Assembly (NCBI GenBank): GCA_044375275.1
Contig: JBILMZ010000006.1
Coordinates: 1 to 46,860 of the forward strand
Origin: SZUA-430 sp044375275
Lineage (GTDB): Bacteria; Pseudomonadota; Alphaproteobacteria; Micropepsales; Micropepsaceae
Direction of reading: 5' to 3'
Length of the DNA: 46,860 bases
The position numbers and the translations under genes were made by a program. Shown in pieces: positions 1 through 7,856 of this stretch. Positions within the stretch are counted from its first letter, which is position 1. The number at the start of each line of letters is the position of its first letter. The notes below the pieces were generated by a model. That model saw nothing but the letters and a program-made list of their open reading frames with translations. It did not search any database and was not told where the DNA came from.

Positions 1-473
1 CGTGCGGCCAACCCGACCAGGACACCTTCAGGGTCGGCGATGACGGCGATGCGCGTGTCATCACTGATCTCAACCGGCTCCCGAACGATCTTGCCGCCCT
101 GGTGAATGGCACGGTCGAGTGCCGTCTCGAGATTTTCGACGAAGAAGTAGGTGAACCATCCGGCTTTCGCACCGGCGTAACCCACGTCGCTCAACCGCAT
201 GAGCCCGGCTTGTTCGTCCGTGCCGCTCATCATCATGAGATACGGTTTTTCATCTGGCTTTGCAGGCCGCGATGGGTCGTCCAGCGCCACTGTCTTGACC
301 TGCCAGCCGACGACGTTTGCGTAGAAGCTGCTGGTCGTGGCGGGATCGGACGACAGGTATTCGTTCCACCACACCTGACCGGGGGTGCTGGATGATGTTT
401 CTTCGGCAGCAATTGCCGCCGTGACCGAGAGTGACAGGCCGAGTGCCAGTGCAGTGAGTGTGCGCATGATCAT
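1..473 (-). CDS. Secreted VOC-family (glyoxalase-fold) protein, 3' end cut by window
   Basis: The reverse-strand frame opens with ATG at 473 (a second in-frame ATG is at 467) and runs off the window edge, so about 157 residues are visible and the C-terminus is missing. A purine-rich AGAAGGAAA sits about 9 bases upstream of the start. The first ~22 residues form a Sec signal peptide with a Leu/Ala core ending near AIAAE. The rest has the vicinal-oxygen-chelate pattern: DPATTSSFYANVVGW at the front of the domain, then FFVENLETAL, GGKIVREP and IADPEG. VOC domains bind a metal or small ligands and serve as lyases, dioxygenases or binding proteins; this one cannot be assigned a substrate. It follows the NRPS gene by about 21 bases on the same strand, so the two are probably co-transcribed. 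Export to the periplasm is inferred from the signal peptide. Confidence 0.8.
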   Translation of the reverse strand, partial: MIMRTLTALALGLSLSVTAAIAAEETSSSTPGQVWWNEYLSSDPATTSSFYANVVGWQVKTVALDDPSRPAKPDEKPYLMMMSGTDEQAGLMRLSDVGYAGAKAGWFTYFFVENLETALDRAIHQGGKIVREPVEISDDTRIAVIADPEGVLVGLAA

Positions 474-494
474 GTCTGTGTTTCCTTCTGCTTT

Positions 495-3400
495 CTACTG
501 TGCGGCGTGTTGCCAGGATTGGGAATGCGTCGGGTGATCGGAACTGCCAACGGGCGGCGAGAGCATGCCCGCGATGGTCGGCACGGATGATGCCTGCTGG
601 CACGGAATGCCGATCCAGCGTGTTTCGGCGGTCAAGCGCTCGCCTTTCATGACCACCGACATCGGTAGCGTGACGACACCGGCCTCGATGTCGGTGTCGT
701 AGAGGACGATGCTCATGTTGCCTATCGCGCAACCGTCTCCGAGGCGGACCTCGCCACTCTTCATGACTCGATCCTCGAACAGGTGGGTCTGGATCGTGGC
801 ACCCTGATTGATCGCCGCGAAGTCCCCGATCTGCACAAGGTCGAATTCCGAGAAATAGGTTGTATCGAGGAAGCACCACTTGCCGATCCGGCATCCCAGG
901 AGGCGCAGTGCCGGCGCCAGGAATGGCGTGCCTTGAAGCGGCGCGAGCGTGGAGGTGGAAAGGCTCTCGTACACCCCGTTCACGATTTCATCCAGAATGA
1001 CAGCGTCAGACCACAAGGGGTGAACTGAAGCCTTGAACCGGCCCGATATGGAGAGCTTGATGAGTGCCATGGCGGCGACTTCACCTGTGCTAGACAAAAC
1101 GGATGCGAGGGGGAGCACGATAAACCAGGACCAGACCGGCAGATGTTCGAAGGTCAGCGTTGTGACGACGGCGACTGCCAGCATGGCCGCCATCCAGATG
1201 ATGGATGGCAAAACGATCCGAACGGCGTCCACGAAGTAGCGCTTGCGGACCATTTCGGGAGGCGGCGAGAAGAGCTCGGCGCTCTTGAACTGCAAGTCCT
1301 GAACCGGTCGCGGCAGGGTAAATGCAGGGGAGCCCAGCCATTGTCCGCGGCCCTCCGCCAGTGTCCTCGCATCGGTCGCTGTCGACATCAGCGCCAGCAA
1401 TGAGTCGTCGCCAATCCGTGTTCCGCCCCTGATCAATGCGCTGTTGCCGACAAAGCTCCTGTTTCCGATGCGGACAGGAAGCAGTTCCGCGAAGCCGTTA
1501 TGCGTCCTCATTGCGCCGATGATGCATTCATCAGCCAGAAAACTGCCCTCTCCGATTTCAAGGAGGTCGGGCGTGGCTTCGTTCACGGTCGAGATCTCGG
1601 CATTGTTGCCGATCCTTGCGCCCAGTTGACGGTAGAACCACGGCAAGTACACCGTCGCGTAAAGCGGCATGAGGATCTGTCGCGTGTTGGCCATGAGATA
1701 GCGATTGAACCACAGCCTGAGATATCGGGGGCTATAGATCGAGCACGTGGTTGGCTTGATCGTGCCAATGACCAGCCTCTTGACGGCCAGAACACACAGC
1801 GCGAACCAGGCAATGCTGGCCGGAACGGCAGCCAGAAGGGCCAGTGATCCCATGACGATGTCGGCTGTCGTCAGTGCATAGGCCGCCAAAGCGAGGCCGG
1901 GCAGGGTCGTGACAATCAGGAAATAGCCCATCACGTAGATCAGCAGCAGGTGCAGCATGCCGAAGAGCAGCGGTCTGGGCGTGGAGCCCTGCTTGTGGCC
2001 TGGAACCGTGAATGTGGCCCCCTTCAGCGGTACGCCCTGGCAGCGTGCGCCCTGCGAGATGACAACGCCGTCGGGAACCTGGCTCAGGTCATCGATCCAG
2101 ACGTCGTCTTCAAGGCTGGCGTTCAGTCCCAGGGACACCTGGGTGCCAACAAAGCATCGCTTGCCGATGTCGATGCGGCCGATTTCGAGACAGCCGTTCT
2201 CAACGCGGTAGGCAGACAAATGGGTCTCGGCGCCGACCGAGGAACTTTCACCGATGGACAGCACATCATAGGCTGATCCGACAGGGGTCATGATGGAGCA
2301 GTGACGCCCGATCCGCGCTCCCATGGCCCTGAAATACAGGCTCATCAGAGGCGTGCCAGCGAACATGTGGGACCAGCTCAGGTGCTGGAACAGGTTCACG
2401 ATCCACCAGCGACAGTAATAGAGGCCCCAAACCGGATAGCGCCCCGGCCGGAAGCGCCCGATGACTGTCCACTTTACAGTAATGGCGATGAGCAGCATGG
2501 CTGGCCACGCGAAGAACCCTGCCAGCGTGCCAAACCAGATGGCGTCAGCCAGCGCTATGGATCCTTCCAGCGTGCCGTAGCCCAGCCATCCCATGAATAC
2601 GAGCGGCGCCATCTGGATGCCGTGATAGGCGAGGAGTGCCAGAGCCTGAATTGCCACGGTGGCGTTGCGTTCCCAGCGGGGGACCGAATTGAAGACGCGC
2701 TCTGCCTCAGTGCCGCCGGTCTGGCTGCCTGCTGGCGTGGTTCCCGAGGCGCCGGAAGGCGTGGGGCGCCACTCCCCGAGATAGGCGGCGAGCGCCCGGA
2801 TCGTCCTGAATGTATACAGGTGAATGACGGATGCGTTTGTCATTCCCTGCTCCTTGCGGAGTTCGGTTGCTACCTGCGCCGCAAGAAGGGAGTGGCCTCC
2901 CAGGTCCAGAAAGAAGTCATCGAGGACCGACACCGAGGCGACCGGGAAGTGCCGTTTCCAGACTTCCAGCAGCCGTTCTTCCATTTCCGACGCGGGCGGC
3001 TCAATCGCGCGTGTGCGGGCCTGGAACTGGGTTACGGGTTCAGGCAGTTTCGAGCGGTCAATCTTTCCGCTTGTCGTCACGGGAAGCTCGGAAACCAGAT
3101 CGAGATACCGGGGGATCATGTAGTCGGGCAATCGCGCGCGCATTCTGGCGATCAGGCCCTCCCGATCAATGCCGGTGGCGTCCTGCTGCACGACGCAGGC
3201 GGCCAGTTCAGGCAGGCCGTTGCGATGAACAACCCTTACGGCGGCTCCCCTGATGCCGGGTTCGTCGAGGAGGACGCTTTCGATTTCCTGCAGTTCCACC
3301 CTGAACCCGCGGATCTTGACCTGATCGTCAATGCGGCCGAGGAACTGGATGTTTCCATCAGGCAGTTCGCAGACAAGGTCATGCGTCCGATACAGGACCG

Positions 3401-4577
3401 GCGCGATATTGCCTGGATCGGGAAACGGATTGCGAATGAACTTTTCTGCGGTGAGCGCCTCGCGCTTGAGATAACCGCAAGCCACAGCGGCACCACCTAT
3501 CAGCAGTTCTCCCGGCGTGCCGGCGGGAACAGGCTGCATGTCCTCGTCGACGACGAAAGTAACATATCCTGGAAGGGGACGGCCGATGGTGACGGGCTTG
3601 CCGGGCGAGCATTCCGCCATCGTTGCCACGACAGTTGCTTCTGTCGGGCCATAGGTGTTCAGCATCCGTCGGCCGGGTGTTGCCCATCGTGACACGAGGT
3701 CGGGCGGGCAGGCTTCGCCGCCGAGCACGAGCGTCCGTACCGTGGGCAGATCACCTGGAACCATGGAAAGGAACGTCGGGACCGTTGAGAAATAGGTGAT
3801 GCCGCTGGCGTTGATGAACTCTGCAGCATCGGCGGGTGAACGCGCGATCTCTTCGCCAGGGACACAGAGTGTGGCGCCAATCGAGAATGCGGCCCAGATT
3901 TCTTCCACGGATGCGTCAAACGCAGTGGAAAAGCCCTGATAGATCCTGTCCTCTTCCGTGATGCGGTATTCGGTGTGAAGTGCTGCCGCGAAAGTCCTCA
4001 CATTGCGGTGCGAGACCAGGACGCCTTTGGGGTGACCGGTCGAGCCTGACGTATAGATGACATAGCAGGGGCTGGTCAGTTCCTCTGGGCCGGGCTGACT
4101 GATCACCGGATGGTCAGGCTTTGTATCGAGCTCCTTCTGCGCGCCATCGATTTCCAGCCGCGCTGCGCGTGAAGGCTTCAGACCCTTGTTGAGGTCGTGC
4201 GTTGTCAAAATGACCTTGACCTCGGCGTCGGCAAAGATGCCCTGGACCCGGTCCACCGGGTATCGCAGGTCAACCGGCACATATCCGGCTCCCGCTTTCA
4301 GGATGCCCAGCATTGCCGCATAGAGATTGGTCGACTTGGGCAAGTAGAGGCCCACCAGACTTCCGGGTCCCACGCCGCGATGGCGCAGTGCCCAGGCGAT
4401 CCTGTTTGCACGCCGGTCCAGTTCGGCGTAGGTCACGAATTCGCTGCCGTGTTCAATAGCCGTACGCATCGGGAAACGCAGTGCAATGGCTTCAAACAGC
4501 CTGTGCATGCCGCCGAGGGACGCGCAGGTTTCGTCTGCGTCGTGACCGACGTCCGTTGGTATTCGCGCGCTGCTCAT
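495..4577 (-). CDS. Pls/PosA-family membrane-bound nonribosomal peptide synthetase
   Basis: About 1360 residues. The N-terminal half is an adenylation domain: A3 loop YTSGSTG (~175-181), GPTE (~310-313), YRTHDL in place of the usual YRTGDL, GRIDDQVKIRG (~414-424) and catalytic Lys in TSGKID (~505). A peptidyl-carrier domain follows, with the phosphopantetheine Ser in DLGGHSL (~563). The C-terminal ~750 residues alternate hydrophobic membrane segments with three left-handed-beta-helix (hexapeptide-like) blocks. This A-T-(TM/LbH)x3 plan is that of Pls (epsilon-poly-lysine synthetase) and PosA; no condensation or thioesterase domain is seen. Such enzymes polymerise or ligate amino acids at the membrane; the amino acid used here is unknown. 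The start at 4577 follows GGTGGGG and matches where family homology begins; an in-frame extension to 4676 has no ribosome site. Divergent from the M23-like gene, and upstream of the VOC gene. Confidence 0.88.
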   Translation of the reverse strand: MSSARIPTDVGHDADETCASLGGMHRLFEAIALRFPMRTAIEHGSEFVTYAELDRRANRIAWALRHRGVGPGSLVGLYLPKSTNLYAAMLGILKAGAGYVPVDLRYPVDRVQGIFADAEVKVILTTHDLNKGLKPSRAARLEIDGAQKELDTKPDHPVISQPGPEELTSPCYVIYTSGSTGHPKGVLVSHRNVRTFAAALHTEYRITEEDRIYQGFSTAFDASVEEIWAAFSIGATLCVPGEEIARSPADAAEFINASGITYFSTVPTFLSMVPGDLPTVRTLVLGGEACPPDLVSRWATPGRRMLNTYGPTEATVVATMAECSPGKPVTIGRPLPGYVTFVVDEDMQPVPAGTPGELLIGGAAVACGYLKREALTAEKFIRNPFPDPGNIAPVLYRTHDLVCELPDGNIQFLGRIDDQVKIRGFRVELQEIESVLLDEPGIRGAAVRVVHRNGLPELAACVVQQDATGIDREGLIARMRARLPDYMIPRYLDLVSELPVTTSGKIDRSKLPEPVTQFQARTRAIEPPASEMEERLLEVWKRHFPVASVSVLDDFFLDLGGHSLLAAQVATELRKEQGMTNASVIHLYTFRTIRALAAYLGEWRPTPSGASGTTPAGSQTGGTEAERVFNSVPRWERNATVAIQALALLAYHGIQMAPLVFMGWLGYGTLEGSIALADAIWFGTLAGFFAWPAMLLIAITVKWTVIGRFRPGRYPVWGLYYCRWWIVNLFQHLSWSHMFAGTPLMSLYFRAMGARIGRHCSIMTPVGSAYDVLSIGESSSVGAETHLSAYRVENGCLEIGRIDIGKRCFVGTQVSLGLNASLEDDVWIDDLSQVPDGVVISQGARCQGVPLKGATFTVPGHKQGSTPRPLLFGMLHLLLIYVMGYFLIVTTLPGLALAAYALTTADIVMGSLALLAAVPASIAWFALCVLAVKRLVIGTIKPTTCSIYSPRYLRLWFNRYLMANTRQILMPLYATVYLPWFYRQLGARIGNNAEISTVNEATPDLLEIGEGSFLADECIIGAMRTHNGFAELLPVRIGNRSFVGNSALIRGGTRIGDDSLLALMSTATDARTLAEGRGQWLGSPAFTLPRPVQDLQFKSAELFSPPPEMVRKRYFVDAVRIVLPSIIWMAAMLAVAVVTTLTFEHLPVWSWFIVLPLASVLSSTGEVAAMALIKLSISGRFKASVHPLWSDAVILDEIVNGVYESLSTSTLAPLQGTPFLAPALRLLGCRIGKWCFLDTTYFSEFDLVQIGDFAAINQGATIQTHLFEDRVMKSGEVRLGDGCAIGNMSIVLYDTDIEAGVVTLPMSVVMKGERLTAETRWIGIPCQQASSVPTIAGMLSPPVGSSDHPTHSQSWQHAAQ

Positions 4578-4856
4578 TTCCCCACCGAAGCGACTTTGTC
4601 GCCTTACCTTTACTGCTGCCTTCTGTCGGCAGATGCCGCTTGACGCACAGTGCGGTGGACCACGCCGCGGCGGCATTGCTGCTGCCGTCTGTGTACAGGC
4701 AGACTAATATCATGTCCCTGTTTCGTGGCCAGCAGGAATCGAGAGGCTCACAGAGAATTCGGACGTTGAGCTTTATGACGCCGCTTAACCATGTTCGCTC
4801 AAGCCCCTTCTCGTTTCTCCCTGTATCGGCTATGGGCGAGGCGGAGCCAGACACTC

Positions 4857-5654
4857 ATGCGAGCACAACGCCGACTGTTGCAAATGATAGTGGGTTTCGC
4901 TCTCATTCAATTGGCCGGGGTGGCTGGTGGCGAGACGCTGGGTGACGCGTTCCAGGAAGCAGACGAGGGCTCCGTGTCAGATGAACTCAAGGGATATGGA
5001 CGCAGGCCCACGGGGCTGGTGCCCGTGTATCCAGAGGGCGTTCCCCTTCCGCGGCTCACGTCGCTTTACGGGAGCTGGACAGACGTGGACGGTTCCATGC
5101 GGGACGAAGCGCACTCGGGCGTGGACGGCGGCGATTTAGGTGACATGATACTATCGCCGGCCCGTGCGGCCGTGGTCGCTTCCTGGATTGCGGACTGGGG
5201 GTGGGGCGAAGAGGGAGCCCTGCTGCTTCTTCACACGAGATCCGACCTGAACCTGTCCCGCGGTGCTCCCTTCTATTATTCGGCCTTCTATCATCTCAAT
5301 GCCGACGACGTGTCCGGACTGCGTGAGGGTGATATCGTCGAGCGGGGGCAGGTTTTCGCACGTGTCTGGCGGCCGGGCGGAAAGCGGCGGTATCTGCCTG
5401 AGGTGCACTGGGAGGTCTACGAGGTGGATGATCCGGAGGTTATCTACTGGGTCACCAATGAGCAGGGATATCCGGCGTGGGACAATGATACGTCGGAGCT
5501 GATTGATCCCCTGTATCTCATGCGTCCGGCGCGCCCGACGGGAACGCCGCTGGAGGTTCCCATCGTTCCCTTTGAAGCGGGAAGGAAAGGGGTGTCCTAC
5601 ACGGGCTTCACCTACATTCTTGCGCCGTCCCCTGACAGGAAACGCAAGCGCTAG
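4857..5654 (+). CDS. Exported M23-peptidase-like (LytM fold) protein
   Basis: 265 residues from the chosen ATG at 4857, which gives a signal-anchor-like N-terminus (basic MRAQRR, then a hydrophobic stretch to VAGGE); GGAG lies 11 bases upstream. An ATG at 4791 in frame has no ribosome site. The core resembles M23 metallopeptidases: AHSGVDGG carries the His-x3-Asp zinc pair (H86, D90), FYHLN matches the YGHL His (H146), and PEVHWEV matches the terminal HxH (H184). The first His of HxH is replaced by Glu (E182). M23 enzymes cut peptidoglycan cross-links; relatives lacking catalytic residues, such as EnvC and NlpD, activate amidases instead. The zinc ligands are present but one catalytic His is missing, so activity is uncertain. 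Its TAG stop shares the CTAG palindrome with the convergent feoB stop. Confidence 0.75.
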   Translation: MRAQRRLLQMIVGFALIQLAGVAGGETLGDAFQEADEGSVSDELKGYGRRPTGLVPVYPEGVPLPRLTSLYGSWTDVDGSMRDEAHSGVDGGDLGDMILSPARAAVVASWIADWGWGEEGALLLLHTRSDLNLSRGAPFYYSAFYHLNADDVSGLREGDIVERGQVFARVWRPGGKRRYLPEVHWEVYEVDDPEVIYWVTNEQGYPAWDNDTSELIDPLYLMRPARPTGTPLEVPIVPFEAGRKGVSYTGFTYILAPSPDRKRKR

Positions 5655-7477
5655 AGGCCTGCCCAGACGGCGGTCCAGTAGGTCACGCCCGCAGCGATAT
5701 AGGCCATGGCGAACAAATAGCCGAACATGAACAGCGTCCAGCGGACCGAGTTCATCTCCCGACGGGCAACGGCCAGTGTTGCCATGCACTGCGGTGCGAA
5801 AACATACCAGGCCAGGAATGCAAGGGCCGTTGGAAGCGACCATGCGTTCTGCAGGGCGCTTGCAAGACCTTCGGTCTGCCCGTCTGCTGCATGGATGGCG
5901 TAGACCGTTCCCAGTGCGCCGACCGCGACTTCACGTGCGGCAAAGCCGGGCACAAGGGCGATGGCGATTTCCAGATTGAAACCGATCGGGCGGAGCAGGG
6001 GTTCGATCCAGGCCCCGAGCATGCCGGCATAGGATTCCCGAATGCCTGAGGCTCCTTCCGGATAGGCCGCCAGAAACCAAAGGATCACGGAGACCACGAA
6101 GATGAAGCGACCGGCCCGCATCACGAAGGATGATCCGCGTATCCAGAGATTGATCAGGAAATCGCGCGGATCCGGAAGCTTGTAAGTGGGCATTTCCATG
6201 AGCAGTGGCTGCGGGGCGCCGCGCGTCAGTGTCCGCTTGAGTGCGAATGCAATCGTTACAGCACTGATGACACCGATCAGATAGAGGCCAAACATGACCA
6301 GTCCCTGCAGGTTGAAGGGGCCGACGCTGTCGGGAGGAATGAATGCCGCGATTATCAGCGTGTAAACCGGCAGGCGCGCCGAGCATGTCATCAGGGGCGC
6401 CACGAGTATCGTCGTCAGGCGATCGTTCTCATTCTCGATTGTCCGTGCCGACATCATGCCGGGGATGGCGCATGCGAAGCTGGACAGCAGCGGAATGAAG
6501 GCCCTGCCGTTCAGTCCTACCCGGAGCATCAGTTCGTCCATGAGGAAGGCTGCACGGGCCATGTATCCTGATGCTTCAAGGGCGAGGATGAAGGTGAACA
6601 GGATCAGGATCTGGGGGAGGAAGATTACGACGCTTCCAATGCCGGCGATAATCCCGTCGACCAGCAGGTTCCGGGCCATGCCTTCAGGCAGGACCTGCCC
6701 TGCAAGGGTGCCCAAAGCAGCGAATCCGTCTTCGATCCATGTCATGGGGGTCTCGGCCCATGAGAAGACGGCCTGGAAAACGAGAAACAGCAGTGTTGCG
6801 AGGAGGAGCGGGCCGGACACGGGGTGCAACGCCACCGCATCGATGGCACGCGTGACCTTGTTCATCGGCGGTTCGCGTACGATGACCTGCCGGGACATGT
6901 CACGCGCCTGACGCTGCAGGTCATCGAGGCCCTGTGCCTGCTGTGCCTGAGAGGCGACCGGTGATGCCTCGAGCATCTTGTCGAGACGTTCCAGCAGCGC
7001 CGAGCGTCCAGCCTTTCGTGTGGCGGTGGTCGTGACGACTGGTACGCCGATCAACGTTTCGAGCTTCGCCACGTCAATCTCGACGCCGTCGCGCTGCGCG
7101 AGGTCGATCATGTTCAGGGCGAGCACCATCGGACGCCCGAGCGCCTTGAGTTGCAATGCGAGGTGAAGGTGGGTGCGCAAGTCGGCGGCATCGATCAACA
7201 CGAGCAGCGCATCCGGCTGCTCACCCGACGCCGCCGCGCCCGTGATCACGTCGACTGCAATGCGCTCATCGAGTGAGCGGGCTGACAGACCGTATATGCC
7301 CGGAAGGTCCACGAGTTCCACCTCGCGACCTGTCGGCGTCGTGAAGCTGCCCGTGCGGCGCTCGACTGTCACGCCCGCGTAGTTCGCAACCTTGGCCCGT
7401 CCGCCGGTGAGTCCATTGAAGAGCGTGGATTTGCCACTGTTCGGGGCACCGACAAGCGCCAGTCTGAATGTCGTCAC
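5651..7477 (-). CDS. feoB: Ferrous iron transporter FeoB
   Basis: 608 residues, shorter than the ~770 of E. coli FeoB but common in this class. The cytosolic G domain has Walker A GAPNSGKST (residues 10-18), G3 DLPG (57-60) and an NMID G4 element. The membrane part has both Gate motifs: SSFACAIPGMMSARTIEN and LVAPLMTCSARLPVYTLII. FeoB moves Fe(II) across the inner membrane with GTP binding. It begins with GTG at 7477, overlapping the feoA stop by four bases (GTGA), a translational-coupling arrangement. It converges on the M23-like gene and the two stop codons overlap in CTAG. No FeoC follows. Control is likely through the Fur-box-like site in front of feoA. Confidence 0.95.
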   Translation of the reverse strand: MTTFRLALVGAPNSGKSTLFNGLTGGRAKVANYAGVTVERRTGSFTTPTGREVELVDLPGIYGLSARSLDERIAVDVITGAAASGEQPDALLVLIDAADLRTHLHLALQLKALGRPMVLALNMIDLAQRDGVEIDVAKLETLIGVPVVTTTATRKAGRSALLERLDKMLEASPVASQAQQAQGLDDLQRQARDMSRQVIVREPPMNKVTRAIDAVALHPVSGPLLLATLLFLVFQAVFSWAETPMTWIEDGFAALGTLAGQVLPEGMARNLLVDGIIAGIGSVVIFLPQILILFTFILALEASGYMARAAFLMDELMLRVGLNGRAFIPLLSSFACAIPGMMSARTIENENDRLTTILVAPLMTCSARLPVYTLIIAAFIPPDSVGPFNLQGLVMFGLYLIGVISAVTIAFALKRTLTRGAPQPLLMEMPTYKLPDPRDFLINLWIRGSSFVMRAGRFIFVVSVILWFLAAYPEGASGIRESYAGMLGAWIEPLLRPIGFNLEIAIALVPGFAAREVAVGALGTVYAIHAADGQTEGLASALQNAWSLPTALAFLAWYVFAPQCMATLAVARREMNSVRWTLFMFGYLFAMAYIAAGVTYWTAVWAGL

Positions 7478-7704
7478 GCTGGGTCAACCTCGATATGCAT
7501 GGCTTCGTCGGTGCGCAGCGCGATAAGTGTCCGGTTCAGGCGAACGGCAAGCGTCCTGCCACCGAACGGCCCCGCGCCCACCATTTCAACCTCGTCTCCT
7601 TCAGAGAAGCCGATCTCGCGCAGCTTCGTGCCGAGGCCGTCGATGCCTGCTCCGATCGCGCGAACGCGCGCCCGCTGCCGGGGACGCAATTCATTGAGTT
7701 TCAT
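7474..7704 (-). CDS. feoA: Ferrous iron transport protein FeoA
   Basis: 76 residues forming the small SH3-like FeoA fold: MKLNELRPRQRARVRAIG at the N-terminus, then LREIGFSEGDEVEMVG and a GRTLAVRLNRTLIALRTDEA segment typical of the family. FeoA is a cytosolic partner of FeoB that is needed for efficient Fe(II) uptake. It is the first gene of a two-gene operon; its TGA stop lies inside the GTGA that starts feoB. The upstream region holds a candidate promoter (TTGCAA, 16 bases, TATGCT) and a Fur-box-like palindrome immediately downstream of the -10. Confidence 0.95.
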   Translation of the reverse strand: MKLNELRPRQRARVRAIGAGIDGLGTKLREIGFSEGDEVEMVGAGPFGGRTLAVRLNRTLIALRTDEAMHIEVDPA

Positions 7705-7715
7705 GGAACGGCTTC

Positions 7716-7732
7716 TTGCAAGTCATTTGCAA
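7716..7732 (-). promoter_or_regulatory. Fur-box-like operator of feoAB
   Basis: A 17-base dyad TTGCAA-N5-TTGCAA lies between the feo -10 element and the feoA start. TTGCAA is its own reverse complement, so the site reads almost the same on both strands (centre ATGAC/GTCAT). It resembles GC-rich proteobacterial Fur boxes of the TTGCNAATNATTNGCAA type. Its place just downstream of the promoter fits repression by iron-loaded Fur. The binding protein is inferred; Irr or another regulator is possible. Confidence 0.55.
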
Positions 7733-7734
7733 TA

Positions 7735-7762
7735 AGCATAGCTCCTGAGGGCGGAATTGCAA
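7735..7762 (-). promoter_or_regulatory. Candidate sigma-70 promoter of feoAB
   Basis: Read on the - strand: -35 TTGCAA (7757-7762), a 16-base spacer and -10 TATGCT (7735-7740). The -10 directly adjoins the Fur-box-like dyad, so a bound repressor would cover the start of transcription. Assigned by eye from hexamer match and spacing. Confidence 0.4.
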
Positions 7763-7786
7763 TTGATGCGGATCAAGGTGGTATCA

Positions 7787-7820
7787 TCCCGGCGACGCTC
7801 GCCGGCGAGCGTCGCCGGGA
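7787..7820. repeat. 34-bp perfect palindrome in the feoA / Gfo-Idh intergenic region
   Basis: The arm TCCCGGCGACGCTCGCC (7787-7803) is followed without any spacer by its exact reverse complement (7804-7820). It lies 37 bases before the ATG of the oxidoreductase gene at 7857, so it would be in that gene's 5' leader or at its promoter. A weak TTGCAA / TATCAT pair with 19-base spacing (7757-7762, 7782-7787) could place the start of transcription inside the palindrome. There is no T-tract on either side, so it does not look like an ordinary terminator. No second copy was noticed in this window. Confidence 0.8.
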
Positions 7821-7856
7821 ACGCGTCGGTAACGGCAGAGAACTGAGGATTTTTTC

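Noticed and set aside
2301..3692. Long open frame of 463 codons on the + strand inside the NRPS gene
   Set aside because: It has no recognisable domain, its composition is that of an antisense reading of a GC-rich gene, and the opposite strand encodes clear adenylation and carrier motifs across the whole stretch.
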